This document shows positions 10,141-20,639 of a DNA stretch of 64,000 nucleotides, piece by piece. The stretch is from positions 728,088 to 792,087 of the forward strand of contig JAGVSM010003818.1 of assembly GCA_022494885.1 (NCBI GenBank). The letters are read 5' to 3'. The notes beneath the pieces were generated by a model. The model was not told the DNA's origin, searched no databases, and saw only the letters and a list, made by a program, of their open reading frames with translations. The translations under genes were made by a program, and so were the position numbers. Position 1 is the stretch's first letter, and each line of letters starts with the position of its first letter. This stretch comes from Micrasema longulum (taxonomy: Eukaryota > Arthropoda > Insecta > Trichoptera > Brachycentridae).

Positions 10141-10869
10141 ATACCGTGTTTTAAATACGTTTGATATAGGTAGCATGCGTAAGTACTCCTTAATTATTAT
10201 TATTTATTTTTTACTAAATAGACAGTTGTTTCAGAAGCCAAAATAATCATGATCGTACCAGATTACCTAATGACGAGACTCTTCAAGATGGCCCAATTTA
10301 CTTAACATTTATAACGCTTGTGTAAGAAGAGCTTGATCAATTAATTACATTTTACTTCATTTGAAATGCAAATTATCCAACGCCAATAACATTAATTTCT
10401 ATAAAAAATAGCAGCTTATATATAATGGAAACAGGGTTCTCAGTATTCACGAAATAGATAGATTCAAATAAGAGTCAACAAACCAGTTATTGAAATTATA
10501 CTTCATAAAAATTGAACTTTTGAAGCTAAGAGAAATTTCTTTCGTAAAATTTTTAAAAGATCTTGCCAAAGAATGAATAATGTACTTGAAATTCCATATT
10601 ATAAATCAAGACTCGCGCAGCCACTTATTTTTCATAGTTCCAAAACTGTTCAATGCATTAAGGATAATAATATGATACAAAATTATTATTTAAATTCGCT
10701 GCCATAAAAAAAAAAGAAATTGTTTCAAAAACGCATCATGCAAGCGTGTACATAAAGTGAAATAATGTTTGAAGCAATAGTCTATCTAAAAACTTTCAAC
10801 AAACTCGAAGATATAAGGTTAGTGTGTTCATTAATTACTTTAAAATTGGGGTTGTTTACAAACAACAAA
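10141..10869. other. Unassigned sequence
   Basis: AT-rich. A plus-strand stretch at 10530-10705 could be read as a degraded retroelement tail, but no motif makes this convincing. Confidence 0.3.
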
Positions 10870-10990
10870 CAAACCATCACGCTGTTTCCCCGTAAGGGTA
10901 GGCATTGAGGATAGAACGCCATATCACTCTGTCTTTGCATACAGACCTCGCTTCTTCTACATTAATACATGTTCTCATGCACGCACACCG
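10870..10990 (-). pseudogene. RTE tail remnant (minus strand)
   Basis: The sequence is the complement of the RTE C-terminal coding block. ACGCTGTTTCCCCGTAAGGG corresponds to the YPYGE...A end, followed by the complement of the EEARSVCKD-R-W region. It is about 120 bp long and related to the longer minus-strand copy at 50545-50930. Confidence 0.65.
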
Positions 10991-11010
10991 ATTATTCTCA
11001 CTCTAAATAT

Positions 11011-11075
11011 GAATAACTCCCTAGGGAGGAAATCCAGCCAGTCTGCAAGCATTTGGACATACTCAAACATTGTTG
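11011..11075. mobile_element. MITE-A terminal arm
   Basis: One outer arm only: CTCCCTAGGGAGGAAATCCA to TACTCAAACATTGTT, almost identical to 2641-2698. It is a solo end left by deletion or recombination. Confidence 0.75.
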
Positions 11076-11229
11076 AAGCATGTTCTTTATTAAATATTTT
11101 CTGTTCAATAAAGAATCACTGTAAATAAAATAATAATTAATACAGTCCAAATGATATTGGAAAAAAAAATATGCACACACTTATTGATGATTGGTTATCT
11201 AGCTTTCATATATCAACTTTAAAATACCT

Positions 11230-11545
11230 TAATTTTGTAAATGGGGTCTAGAATTCCAATCGTCTATGCGCTTAGTAGCTGCAAGACGTGTTGTAATTTT
11301 ACTCCTTTTTATTATTAATATTATTTTTTTTAAATATCATTAATACACTAAATTTATTTGTCAATTTTTAAAATGTGTAAATGGGGGCTAAATTTCTAAC
11401 TGTCTATGCGCTCTGTAGCTGCAAGACGTCCTGTAATCTAGCTCCTATTTGTTATATTTTTTTATTTATCTTAATTGAAAACGAGGAATTAGAATCCCAA
11501 CCGTCCATACGCTCTGTAGCTGCAAGACTTACTGGGATATTTATT
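11230..11545 (+). repeat. Three diverged tandem units
   Basis: A block with the pattern TATGCGCTCTGTAGCTGCAA then GACGT recurs at about 11255-11292, 11402-11440 and 11502-11540, each preceded by a TAAATGGGG- or GAATTCCAAC-like stretch. Spacing is about 145 then 100 bp. Origin unknown. Confidence 0.6.
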
Positions 11546-11547
11546 AA

Positions 11548-11605
11548 CTGTACAGCGCCCTTAAGGTGATTTTCACAAAAATGGCGCTATATAAATTATC
11601 CAACT
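11548..11605 (+). repeat. CR1/L2-type 3' terminal tail
   Basis: GCGCCCTTAAGGTGATTTTC and AATGGCGCTATATAAATTAT match the end of the 30425-31210 element (read on the minus strand there). The two halves can pair (GCGCC...GGCGC), so this is a conserved terminal stem-loop. Severely 5'-truncated insertion. Confidence 0.7.
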
Positions 11606-11954
11606 ATATATATAAACAATAAAGATATCACATTTGGTTAAAATTTAATATAACCTTTTTTTTAAATTAACATTCTGTAGATTTTAAATGCGTCTGTTTG
11701 AGTTTTGTGAACGCGCCAGCTTTAGTTAAACAATCAATACAATAAGGTTTTTTGGGTTATTGTGATGCCCTGTGACGTTCGTACTCTTTACCGACGTCTC
11801 GAATCACATTACAGCGTCCATCATCAGGGTTAATTGGGTTATTTACTTTGGATTCGTACCGTGTCGCAGTCGTTGCTGTATATAGCTGTTAATTTGACAT
11901 TTGTATCGCTTCACAGTCTCTTTTAAGTGATTTCTTTATAACTGGGTACAAGAG
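11606..11954. other. Unassigned sequence
   Basis: No gene or repeat recognised between the retroelement tail and repeat M. Confidence 0.35.
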
Positions 11955-12135
11955 GTTTTTTTCTTAAAAGCCTATTAAAAATATGAGAGAGAAATAAGTC
12001 AATTTTGAAGTCAAATTAAATTCTGACATAACTGTCACTTTAATAAAACGAACGCCTAGATGTGAAAATAATGTCGCTACATTTTATCCTATTAACAAAT
12101 AAGAGTATCTAGGCGTTAGAAAGTTACCACTCTAA
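11955..12135 (+). repeat. Repeat M copy 1
   Basis: The block AAAAGCCTATT...AAATTCTGACATA...AAACGAACGCCTAGATG occurs inverted at 13690-13875. The 3' part is a small foldback (CGCCTAGAT at 12053 and ATCTAGGCG at 12107), suggesting a MITE. Confidence 0.6.
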
Positions 12136-12391
12136 AAAAATAATTGTATTATAATATTTTTTCCATCTTTTTTACTATCTTTCCGGTTGTATGTATCGAA
12201 ACGTTAAAGGAGCCGGCTTTGTAGTCGATCGATAGATACATTCAGACGATCGTTAAGCGTACCGTCTAGGTGATTTCCAAGTCATACAAAATTCATGTTC
12301 AAGCGAGCATTTTTTGCTTGAATTAGGATTTATTGGAGTTTATAATCGCTTTAAAGTGAGCACTTTTTATTACAGAAGCCTATTTTAACTA

Positions 12392-12600
12392 TCAATGAGA
12401 ACTATTTTAAATGTTAATGACGTAAGGAATGCGGACTAATTGTTTGCGGTTATTCCATTGGCTTGTTTCGATCATATGATGTCGGTATGGCAAGTAGGTA
12501 GAACATACCGAGGTAAGATACAAATAGTACAGAAGTTAAGCATATCGTCTCGATATATACAGATGAAGATAGCGATCATAATCGAGGCACTGGCTCTTAA
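12392..12600 (+). repeat. Repeat N copy
   Basis: Aligns with 2823-3025: CAATGAGAACTATTTTAAAT, GATCATATGATGTCG, GTAGAACATACCGAGGTA, then ATAATCGAGGCACTGG. Unlike the 3-kb copy it has no SINE head attached. 12136-12391 shows nothing I can name. Confidence 0.65.
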
Positions 12601-12649
12601 TCTAAAAACTCAAAAGTTTGATGTTTTGAACGTTGATAAAGTACCAAGA

Positions 12650-12855
12650 TTCGCCCCCATATAAGAGTTCTGGTATTATGCGAGAGTTGAATAACCGGCA
12701 TTTCGTTTTGACCGAGTATAGACTAGAGTTCCAGACAACACGCACCATGTTAAAGTTGCTCCAGCAATTCCTGGACGGATTGCGAGCTCTTTGTGCATGC
12801 TTCCATCCTCGGTTATGTGAACTCCCAAGTATTAAAAGCTGTCAGCTTTCTCGAT
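12650..12855 (-). pseudogene. Non-LTR reverse transcriptase remnant
   Basis: On the minus strand, 12825 to 12735 reads LGVHITEDGSMHKELAIR, which is the post-palm block (YLG-x-x-ITEDG) seen in RTE-like and related non-LTR ORF2 proteins. Neighbouring frames are broken. The 163-codon plus-strand frame that covers it is antisense and is not a gene. 12856-13371 is unassigned. Confidence 0.55.
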
Positions 12856-13371
12856 TTTTTTACGAGAATTTACTGAAGACATTTATTTCGTTTTGTGGGT
12901 GTACATATTATTATGGTAATCTATTAGTTACGAACAATGTCGGATGGTACCAGCAAAGCAAAGCATTGACCCAATGCAGAGCAATTTATTATTTAGCCTA
13001 CATATTTAATCGCCCTTGTCGTAATCCTGACGTAATAAGAATAATGATTACACGTTCAGATTATTCGGAAACATTTCTTAATTCACTAATATTATGCGAT
13101 CTTATTGTTTCGCTTTCTTCTTGATGGTAAGAGGAAGAATTCTACCGTGGAGTTACGTAAAAACGCGAACCACCGCCAATGTAAATCCGATAATTATTAT
13201 CTATTGAAATCTGACTAAATTATTTTTTAGCGCTTCCGAATCGTTTACCGGTAATTGCGTAATTTGAAATTCTCGTTATTGCCTTAACCCATTTACGACG
13301 AGTGTTCCAAATGGAACGCAAAAAATTATTAACATTCTTTTTTTTTAGAAAAGAAATATTTGAATTTTTAT

Positions 13372-13512
13372 GATTTACCCAAATATTTTATTTGAGGGTC
13401 ATTTTTAACGAGTTAGTGGGAGAAAGTGGGAATCATGATAGAATATAGTGGGATTCGAACCACGGACCTTTGATCCGTGAGCCCGAGACACTAGCCACAG
13501 GACCACAACCCG
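13372..13512 (-). mobile_element. tRNA-derived SINE-2
   Basis: Reading the minus strand: ATCGGGTTGTGGTCCTGTGG, then a stretch ending GGTTCGAATCCCAC (B box), then a body with TCGTTAAAAATGACCCTCAA and AAATATTTGGGTAAA. The same head and body occur in plus orientation at 19922-20070. Confidence 0.75.
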
Positions 13513-13689
13513 ATTGACAAAAATCACGCACGTTAAAATTTGGTTGCTATAAAATTATCTGTGTGTGACGATGTGTCCAGATTTGCAATTTTAGTGTTGA
13601 AGACTTTTTACGAAACGTTATAACAGGGGAGGTTAATAAACCATAAAACCTATAGGAATTCATTTATTTTTGTTCAAAAAGTCTTATAT

Positions 13690-13880
13690 GTATTTTATAA
13701 AGTGGTAATATTTTTACGGCTAGATGATACTATATGTTATTAGGGCAGCATCTAGCCACATCATCTTTGCATGTAGCCGTTCGTTTTTAAAACTGATAGG
13801 TATGTCAGAATTTAATTCGACATTAGAATTTACTCATTTCTCTTTCGTATTTCAAATGGGCTTTTAAGAAAAAAAGTGCC
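13690..13880 (-). repeat. Repeat M copy 2 (inverted)
   Basis: The inverted partner of 11955-12135: AAACGAACGGCTACATG-type sequence on the minus strand, with internal foldbacks (ACGGCTAGATG and CATCTAGCC). The mutual inverted arrangement over 1.7 kb may be chance insertion. 13513-13689 is unassigned. Confidence 0.55.
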
Positions 13881-14059
13881 AACCTCAGAACGATTAAAAA
13901 TGTAAATAAATGGTAATTTAACCAAAAATCGCTCGGCGGAACTATTTTTTTGTCACTTTTAATGAGTACCGTGGTAGAACGGTCGATTCAACTATACCAT
14001 CAAGGTGAAGATATGACGTCCTTAACTTCCCGTGGTAATGGCGGCCCAGGGAGTGGAGA

Positions 14060-14800
14060 ACAGTTTTAGAATATGGGATAATTGGATGGGGATGTGCAAA
14101 TGACACACTGATCAAGCAAATAATAATTGCACAAAAAGTTTTGATAAAAATTATCTTAAGAGTCTCAATCAGAACTTGCTCCCTCGGTATATTTGAAAAT
14201 CTTAATGTCAAATCTATAAAACAACTTTATGTAAAAACTTTGTTACTATACGCACGTAAACATTATTCTCTACCTTCCGTTACAAATACAAGAGTTACTA
14301 GATACTCCACCCTGATGCTGCAAAAAAATAAAAAAATAAATACAACCTTCGGTCAAAGAGGATTGATTGACCTACTACTCGGTTAAAGTGTACAATCTAC
14401 TTCCATTATCTATAAGGGCAATTAGTAAGTTCTCACAATATAAAATTGCTATTAAGAAATGGATAGTGGAGGTGGGTTGCGCACAGATCGATGAGCGGAT
14501 CAAGCCAAATAGGTAAAATTTATGCACTGTTTAGGAAAAAAAAATTAATTGGTCTATATAAATTGGTTATGGTTTTTATGATTTTTTTTTGTTTTTTATT
14601 GTTTATTATGTTAATTGAAATTAGGTTAATTGGATAATTACGTTTTTTTTATTGTTATTATTATGTGAACTAGCTAATCTTAGGCATGTTTCACATTTTG
14701 CAAAATGTTTCTCTCGGCACGGGACACCCCAGTGAGGAACATTATTCTGTATATAAAAAAGAATACAAACAATGTAAAAGTATAAATAAATAAAAAATGA
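14060..14800 (+). pseudogene. Non-LTR family P, copy 1: ORF2 end and 3' UTR
   Basis: The plus-strand frame from about 14067 reads EYGIIGWGCANDTLIKQ, LYARKHYSLPSVTNTR and FGQRGLIDLLLG, then stops at 14386. A +1/-1 shift continues it as VYNLLPLSIRAISKF...KKWIVEVG to 14513. This is the thumb/C-terminal part of an R1/Jockey-type ORF2 (YGI-x-GWG block, then LYNLLP block). The 3' UTR carries a stem-loop-like CTCGGCACGGG...CCCCAGTGAGG block at 14711-14736 and ends in an AATAAATAAA tail near 14790. It is related to the copies at 16970-17430 and 46525-47375. Confidence 0.7.
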
Positions 14801-14945
14801 CATTTTGTTACTACGATAACAATATTTTTTTAAATTTTAGCATGAAATTAAAGTTTAAAAAATTAGATATTTGTAGCACTAACTTTGTGAATCATTGTTA
14901 CTATATACTATAATATTTTTGAGATATAAATAAAATAACTTTGTT

Positions 14946-15049
14946 CAGAACCGGCTAATTTCGGCTACAACACTTTGCCCTCTTCGTGGTTATTTAATAA
15001 CTCAATAACCCTGAAGAGGAAAACGTGTTGCTGAAATTAGTCGGTTCTG
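14946..15049. repeat. Inverted pair of Penelope-type terminal motifs
   Basis: The arms CAGAACCGGCTAATTTCGGC and the complement of CTGAAATTAGTCGGTTCTG fold back. Each arm contains a CTGAAGA/ACGAAGA ... GAAA arrangement like the motifs that follow Penelope-like ORFs at 39330, 52290 and 56830. Probably two element termini in head-to-head arrangement. Confidence 0.55.
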
Positions 15050-15228
15050 TAAATGAATAAAGTGGTTCGTAAAACAAAAAAATCTTCCTCATGATTGGGT
15101 CATTTTCACTCCATTAGGGTTTATAAAAGCGGAGAATGATTCTCGGAATGATTCTATTAGACGTGGTCTCCTTATTAGACCACTTCCTATGTACAAAGCA
15201 CTTACCTTGCAAGCCCTATTGTAAAGTG

Positions 15229-15640
15229 AACCTGTGTCTGTACAGTAGTGTGTACCATTCGCCTATTACGAGTCCCGTTACTAGCACTCGAGCCATTTCA
15301 AAAGAATCGATGGATTTAGATTTAAAAGCGATGATCATCTTTTTTAAGGTGTCGAAATGAATTTGTTAATAGTACGTGTTGTACCAGGGTTCTGGTAAAT
15401 TAACAGAGTTATCTTCGACTGTCCATAAAGAAAAACTGATATTTGTGTACGAAATGAGTATATTTCCATGAACATTTAAAGTGTCTTCGTCGGTAACCTA
15501 TAATTGAACATGTTTAGAAGAAAAACATGTATGCATATTCTGCTTTTCATACAGAAAACTTAATTTTACTTTGTAGATAAAATTGAAGATAAATGTTAAC
15601 TTCCCATTGTAATCGGGGCTCTGGGCTGGTATTTCAAACG
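15229..15640 (-). repeat. Composite repeat with L-type block
   Basis: TGTACAGTAGTGTGTACCAT with TTACGAGTCCCGTT is the inverse of 21305-21352. AACAGAGTTATCTTCGACTG and GTTAACTTCCCATTGTAATC correspond to 21365-21400 and 45363-45390. These pieces travel together in several places, so they belong to one larger repeat whose ends I cannot fix. Confidence 0.5.
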
Positions 15641-15809
15641 CTCTCGCGGCCGTATTATCTCGTGTATTTACTGTGTATTCAAAATTTACGAGAAAAACTG
15701 TTTTCTGCGAGAGTGGTTCAGAAAAGCACCCCTGGGTGTGAATTTCATACCAAGTAACAAAGAAAAACGTAATGTTTGAAATTGATACAAAAACAGTGCC
15801 TAAATCATC

Positions 15810-15937
15810 ATCAATCCATTTCTGCTCCCTAGTTAGAGCATATGGTGTCCACAAAGAGCCTCCATGCATCTCTATCGGCTACCAGCTCCTGTGCGTCCTC
15901 CCAAGTCAGGTTCGCGTCCCTAATGATTGACAGTGCC
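15810..15937 (-). pseudogene. RTE-clade ORF2 C-terminal remnant (second family)
   Basis: The minus strand reads SIIRDANLTWEDAQELVADR followed by DAWRLFVDTICS and a stop. This is the classic last block of RTE-clade proteins (LTW-x-EA-x-x-x-A-x-DR-x-x-WR). It is a different family from the PRKTW copies nearby. Only the last ~40 codons remain. Confidence 0.75.
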
Positions 15938-16079
15938 TAAATGATTAAGTTGATTGATTTTAATCGATTTTAGCATTACGACAAACCAAACCGTGTCTTC
16001 ATTGTTTTCTTTTATTTATTTATTTTTATTCTTTCTGACTGCGATACCCTCCCTCTTGCTATTTAATGATGCTCTCGAT

Positions 16080-16170
16080 TACACACACCTGAACACTTAC
16101 TCCCACACAAATACATACAAACACACCTCTACACTTACTCTCATACAAATACACACAAACACACCCTTTT
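16080..16170 (+). repeat. CA/ACAC-rich low-complexity tract
   Basis: Irregular repeats of ACACA, TACAAAC and CTTACTC. A similar tract lies at 50085-50195. It may be retroelement 3' UTR. 16171-16470 is AT-rich and unassigned. Confidence 0.5.
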
Positions 16171-16470
16171 GTTGTACCATAATTTGGTAAATGCCAGATT
16201 TATTATATTTAGGGATTTTATTTTTGTGATTTTTAACAATGTTCCTATATTATTAGTTGTGTAGAATGCAGGTTTAATGTTTGATTGTAAGGAATTAGAT
16301 AATTGTTAAGAAAAAATGTAATTTTAAAAAAATATTCCGCCTCCGTTGTTTAGGTGGGTTAGTTTTATTAATTGTGGGAGTAGAATATAAATATTTATTT
16401 ATAAGATTGCATTTTTGTTTTTGGTTTAATATTTTATCAATTAAGTTCTCATTAAAAAAAGAGAGGTCTT

Positions 16471-16528
16471 ATACATGCCTAGACTTCCATACTGCCTTCT
16501 CATAAATATTTTCCCTCTCTGTTGCAAC
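16471..16528. mobile_element. MITE-A fragment
   Basis: ATGCCTAGACTTCCATACTG with TTTTCCCTCTCTGTTGCAAC is one outer arm of the MITE-A family. 16529-16969 is unassigned apart from a GC-richer patch at 16660-16760. Confidence 0.65.
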
Positions 16529-16969
16529 AAATTTACAAAACATTAAGCTGCAATGAAATAAATATTCACAGAATAACTTTTGAAAGCGCCCTTGGGCTTT
16601 TTTTATAAGTTGTCCGTAGTAATAATACGTAATATTTAGATACGTATGACGAGTATGAGTGCCCGGTACCCAGTACCCGGGTCGGCCGGCGGATGGCGGT
16701 GTTAGTGACCTCTCGCCTTCGCCTGCGTACGGTAACTGAAGAAAATCTCCGGTTACCGGCTAATTTTGTAGGCTAACTGCTAACAGTCAGCTATTCTCAC
16801 ATTCTATGGAATATCTTCTTCGCGAGAGTATCCGATAGCTATCTTAATCTTAAACCGATTCCATTTGATTTATTTTTGCATTATGTGTTAACATACATCA
16901 CATACAAATAATATAATCACTAGATTCTCAACACAAAGACAACTTAAACAAATACATACTTATACCACT

Positions 16970-17430
16970 TTCGGACAAAGGGATTTTGAATATCATTCAA
17001 TTAAAATCTATAACCTACTTCCACTATCTATTAAAACAATTAGTAACGAGAAAATGTTTGAAAAGACTATAAAAAAATGGATAGTGGAGCTAGGTAGAAG
17101 TAAAATGGATTGTCTCATTCGCCCAAACCAATATTGAATCAACTGCTCTACAAGCGTATAGCTTATGTTAGGTTTTTGTTCTTTTCATTGTGCGTTTTGT
17201 AATATAAATAATATAGATGTACATATTATATATAGTTTTTAAAACAGTCTGAATATTTTGTTAATTATCTCTGTTTATTAAGTTAGTCTTCTTTGTTTAG
17301 TCTCAAATGTAAAAACATTTCAAAAAAGTATATTGTTCAGTGTCCTCGGCACGGGTAACCCCAGTGAGGTCACATTATTTTTATCATTGTTTATAGTTTC
17401 TAAGAGTAAAATATGAATAAATAAATAAAA
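16970..17430 (+). pseudogene. Non-LTR family P, copy 2: ORF2 end and complete 3' UTR
   Basis: An uninterrupted 55-codon frame at 16970-17137 reads FGQRDFEYHSIKIYNLLPLS, then IKKWIVELGRSKMDCLIRPN and a stop. It is the last part of an R1/Jockey-type ORF2, and it is too short on its own to be a gene. The 3' UTR of about 290 bp contains a stem-loop at 17344-17369 (CCTC...GAGG enclosing GGG...CCC) and ends AATAAATAAATAAAATAAG. It is the best uninterrupted reference for the broken copy at 46525-47375. Confidence 0.75.
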
Positions 17431-17504
17431 TAAGCTGTGTATTTTTTTATACACATTTAAAAATGAGCACGAAAGGTAAAACAAAAAGGTTTATACTTCA
17501 TTCG

Positions 17505-18300
17505 AAAGACATTGAGGAACTTCAGCCCCACGGGAAATTGGATACGAACAATGTTGTCTTACGTGCGGTAAAAAATATATCATTGTATTGTATTGCTAAG
17601 TTTCTTGAAAATATATGAAAAAAAGAAATTTAAAAAAAAAAAACCACCTGCTTTGAACGACGTCACTAGTTCATATGAATCAACCGATGATAAGAGTTGC
17701 GAGAGGTTTCTGGTTTACGGTAAGTGAACGGACCAATCGGCAGAACTGACCGAGAAGAAGCGGAGGAGAACTTGAGACGTCACACGCGGAGTAATTTCAG
17801 AAATACAAAACTTTAAAAAATTATAGCACTGACGCTGATAATACGATATACAGGGTGTTCTTTAAACGCTGACACATCCGAAACCACGATGATCATTATG
17901 GGCAAGAAGACATATTAGCATATTTAAAAAAATATTTAGAACTAAGATTTTTTTTTAAAATAAAGTATTTAAAAAACAAATCGTTGCTTACTTCTGCAGG
18001 GGAGAAGTGAGGGGAGCGCGGCGCAGTATTAGACTCCCCCCTTCCCACTCCTCGTTTTACCCCTGCAGAAGTAAACAACCATTTTATTTTTTTAATTTTT
18101 ATTCGTTCTAAAAAAATATTTTAATGTGCCAAAATGTCTTCTTGCTCATACTGATCATCGTGGTTTCGGATGTGACAGGGCTCAATAAAACAAAACCTGT
18201 ATAAATATTTAAAAAATATATTTTTGGCTTTGTTTTAACTTTTTACAAATACAAAAAAATCACTAAACTACCTCATTTTAATCGAAAGAATAAAAGCGAA
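17505..18300 (+). repeat. Repeat F copy, split by a MITE
   Basis: It starts GAGGAACTTCAGCCCCACGG and continues through GACGTCACTAGTTCATATGA and GCGGAGTAATTTCAG to GATAATACGATATA, where the MITE 17851-18199 is inserted. The flank resumes with AAATACAAAAAAATCACTAA and CCTCATTTTAATCG. The inverted copy at 25200-25660 gives the uninterrupted order. Other pieces: 20640-20880, 21830-21920, 63740-63850. Non-coding; class unknown. Confidence 0.7.
17851..18199. mobile_element. MITE-R, 349 bp, TA target duplication, inserted in repeat F
   Basis: The ends CAGGGTGTTC and ACCTG sit inside ~75-bp imperfect inverted repeats that share CACATCCGAAACCACGATGA and GCAAGAAGACAT. TA at 17849-17850 and 18200-18201 is the target duplication; the related locus at 25330 has a single uninterrupted TATA there. 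The centre is a second foldback, ACTTCTGCAGGGG...CCCCTGCAGAAGT, with a GC-rich loop. Confidence 0.8.
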
Positions 18301-18954
18301 AACATATAAGAAGAATGCATTATCGACTGATTTGCTGTTATTTCTTAAGGACTATATTCCTTCGATATGATACAGTTGACATGACATAGGACATCTGGCA
18401 CTCGACGTGGCCTTTTTTGGCATTGTTAATTTGTAGAAAGAATCGGCCTGTGCTTAGTGCTGACACTTCAATGATAATGGAAATATATCTCCTAAATGTT
18501 ATTGTAGTATTTTTCAGTAAACTTTTTTACCAGTGCTGCATTAAAATAGTGTAGAACATAGCTACACAAATCGTGATATTAATAAAAATAATTGTTGTTT
18601 AAGTTGATTTGATATGGTTATTGGTAATAATCATATGTTGTCAACAGCTGAAGCAGAAAGATAATCAGAGAGATGAGAGATAAGTAGGTACTAGTTTATG
18701 ATTGAATTCCAAATCTAATAATAATTCATTTTTAAATATTGAATTTAAGTAAGTATCTAAGTACTTGTTTATATTTGGTTTATATTTGGCCAAAACATTA
18801 AATTATTAATTTTCAAATATAAAACTATTTTTATAAATGTGAAACTCGGTTCTTCTTATCAACAGGGGTGCACTCTATTCAGGAATGCGATTTTCAAAAA
18901 TGTACTGAATGTCAGTTAATATTTTTTATTTTTTTTATTTTTTTTATTTATTTA
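18301..18954. other. Unassigned sequence
   Basis: No gene or repeat recognised between repeat F and SINE-3. Confidence 0.35.
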
Positions 18955-19131
18955 TTTTTTTTTTTTGCACCACAACAGGCCAGGAGGCCCAATTACAGCG
19001 GTGAATTACATCACAGAACACCCAGGCTTGAGAAAAATGACATTTAATTTTTGTGTTCTCACCGGGAATCGAACCCGGAACCTTCCGTCTGTGAGTCAAG
19101 CGTCTTGACCACTACACCACGGAGGCCGCCC
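18955..19131 (-). mobile_element. tRNA-derived SINE-3, full length
   Basis: On the minus strand it runs from GGCGGCCTCCGTGGTGTAGT (A-box region) through CGGGTTCGATTCCCGG (B box) and a body (AAGCCTGGGTG, GGCCTCCTGGCCTGTTGTGG) to a long A run (T run at 18955-18965). It matches the plus-strand copy at 38848-39036 throughout. Confidence 0.85.
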
Positions 19132-19216
19132 ATTATTTTAGTATTACCAAAAATCCATTAAAAAGCTATAAATATGTAGAAATTATAAGGAATTTATGGA
19201 AATAATCTGATTGGGA

Positions 19217-19270
19217 TCCATAAAAAACAAATGTTGTTTGTAAACATTCAACAACAAACTTTTTTATGGA
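19217..19270. repeat. Short perfect-ended inverted repeat
   Basis: TCCATAAAAAA at the left and TTTTTTATGGA at the right, with a partly self-complementary interior (ACAAATGTTGTTTGT). It may be a tiny foldback element. The rest of 19132-19921 shows nothing I recognise. Confidence 0.45.
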
Positions 19271-19921
19271 CAAAAAATAACGTCCTTGCAATTTTTTTTA
19301 CATACATTCTAGGTGAATGCAACCGAATGGTGAAGGATAAAAAAAACATTTTCGCTTTTAGTTCTATTTCTACTTATTTAAATTGATTAAAAGACTTTAA
19401 GAGCTATAAATATGGTCGTGACAAATATCTACTTTTCGCTGAAAACCGCACGCACATCGGTCTAGTGGTTATTCAGTATACAGAGGATATACATACGAAC
19501 ATTGCCTTTTATATATATAGATATGTAGGTACAAATTTTTTGCAGCCTTTTAATACAAAAAATCACCGTTCGCCACTGTTTCTTAGCCACGCAAGGAATA
19601 AGATTAATGTTATTGATAAATTGTTAAGTGTAAGTTGCTTTACAAGTGTGGCAAGTTACCTTTAGAGACATTGTGTATTCAGTTAGCAACATCGTTATAA
19701 AAAAAAAAACATCACTTAAAATTTATAAACGGTACAATGTGTTTCTTGTCAGTTTTTTGTAACATTTTCAAAGCTGTTGAATATTTTATTGACCCGATTC
19801 GTAAAATGTTTACACACAATATTATTATAGTATGGTATTCTTACCACACGGTGAACGCGTAAAGGTAAAGTTTACATAACAAATGACCCAGTAAACCTCT
19901 TTATTATTTTCTGTAACTAAT

Positions 19922-20070
19922 GAATCGGGTTGCGGTTTCGTGTCTCGGATTCACAGATCAAAGGTCCGTGGTTCGGATTCCACTCTACCCCAACTTGCGT
20001 CCCATTTTCTAATATTGAGTTATTTACAACTCGTTAACAATGGCCCTCAAAATTAAATATTTGGATACAT
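19922..20070 (+). mobile_element. tRNA-derived SINE-2
   Basis: Head ATCGGGTTGCGGTTTCGTGT with the B-box-like GTGGTTCGGATTCCAC, then a body with AACTCGTTAACAATGGCCCT and AAATATTTGGATAC. It is the plus-strand counterpart of 13372-13512. The B box is mutated (GGTTCGGATTCC). Confidence 0.7.
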
Positions 20071-20084
20071 TATCATCATTATCA

Positions 20085-20370
20085 ACATCATTCTCTTTCC
20101 TCACCTTATGGCGCATAGGACACTGCATTGGTACACCAATTGCAGCGTATCTGGATTATTTTTGTCACATGAAAGTAAGATGATCAGTCTTACGCTTCAA
20201 GTACCAGTGCAGGGACTATGAAATATTCTAGTGTGAAAACACCCTTTTAAATAAATCATTCACATCAACCATGTCGGGAATCGAACCCGAGACCTCTTGC
20301 ATGGTAGGCGAACGCGCTGACCATTACACCAACGGGCAAATTATAAGAACGCAGTCATATTTCTTTAACA
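20085..20370 (-). mobile_element. Composite L repeat plus SINE-1
   Basis: 20100-20218 is repeat L (GCATAGGACACTGCATTGGT to ACCAGTGCAGGGAC). It runs directly into the SINE-1 tail and head (20224-20336; B box complement GGGAATCGAACCCGAG, A-box complement GCGCTGACCATTACACC). The same junction exists at 44985-45320, where 55 bp of foreign tail has been added at the join. Confidence 0.65.
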
Positions 20371-20384
20371 AAAAAAATAAATAT

Positions 20385-20465
20385 TATTATTATTATTATT
20401 ATGGATAACTTATATAGCGCCATTTTCGTAATAAAATACCTCAAGGGCGCTTTACATAGTGATTC
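20385..20465 (-). repeat. CR1/L2-type 3' tail with (ATT)n
   Basis: (TTA)n at 20382-20400, then ATGGATAACTTATATAGCGC and TCAAGGGCGCTTTACA: the complement of the 3' end seen at 11548 and 30425. It ends the element with a trinucleotide microsatellite. Confidence 0.75.
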
Positions 20466-20639
20466 TATTGTTAAATTTATTTAATTGAAACTTTTAAATT
20501 TGTAATTTAATTAAAATAATTTATTTTGTTGTCACATGCTACGGATTTATTCAAATGATTCAGAGAACAAGTGGGAAAACTTTTCCTTGAAAAAACGCAA
20601 TTCTCCAAAAGTGTCGCTTACGTTGTTCTGCCGATTATG

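Noticed and set aside
11230..11545. CRISPR-like array
   Set aside because: Three diverged units with irregular spacing in a eukaryotic genome; no array structure.
12633..13124. 163-codon open frame as a gene
   Set aside because: No recognisable domain, and it lies partly antisense to a reverse transcriptase remnant.
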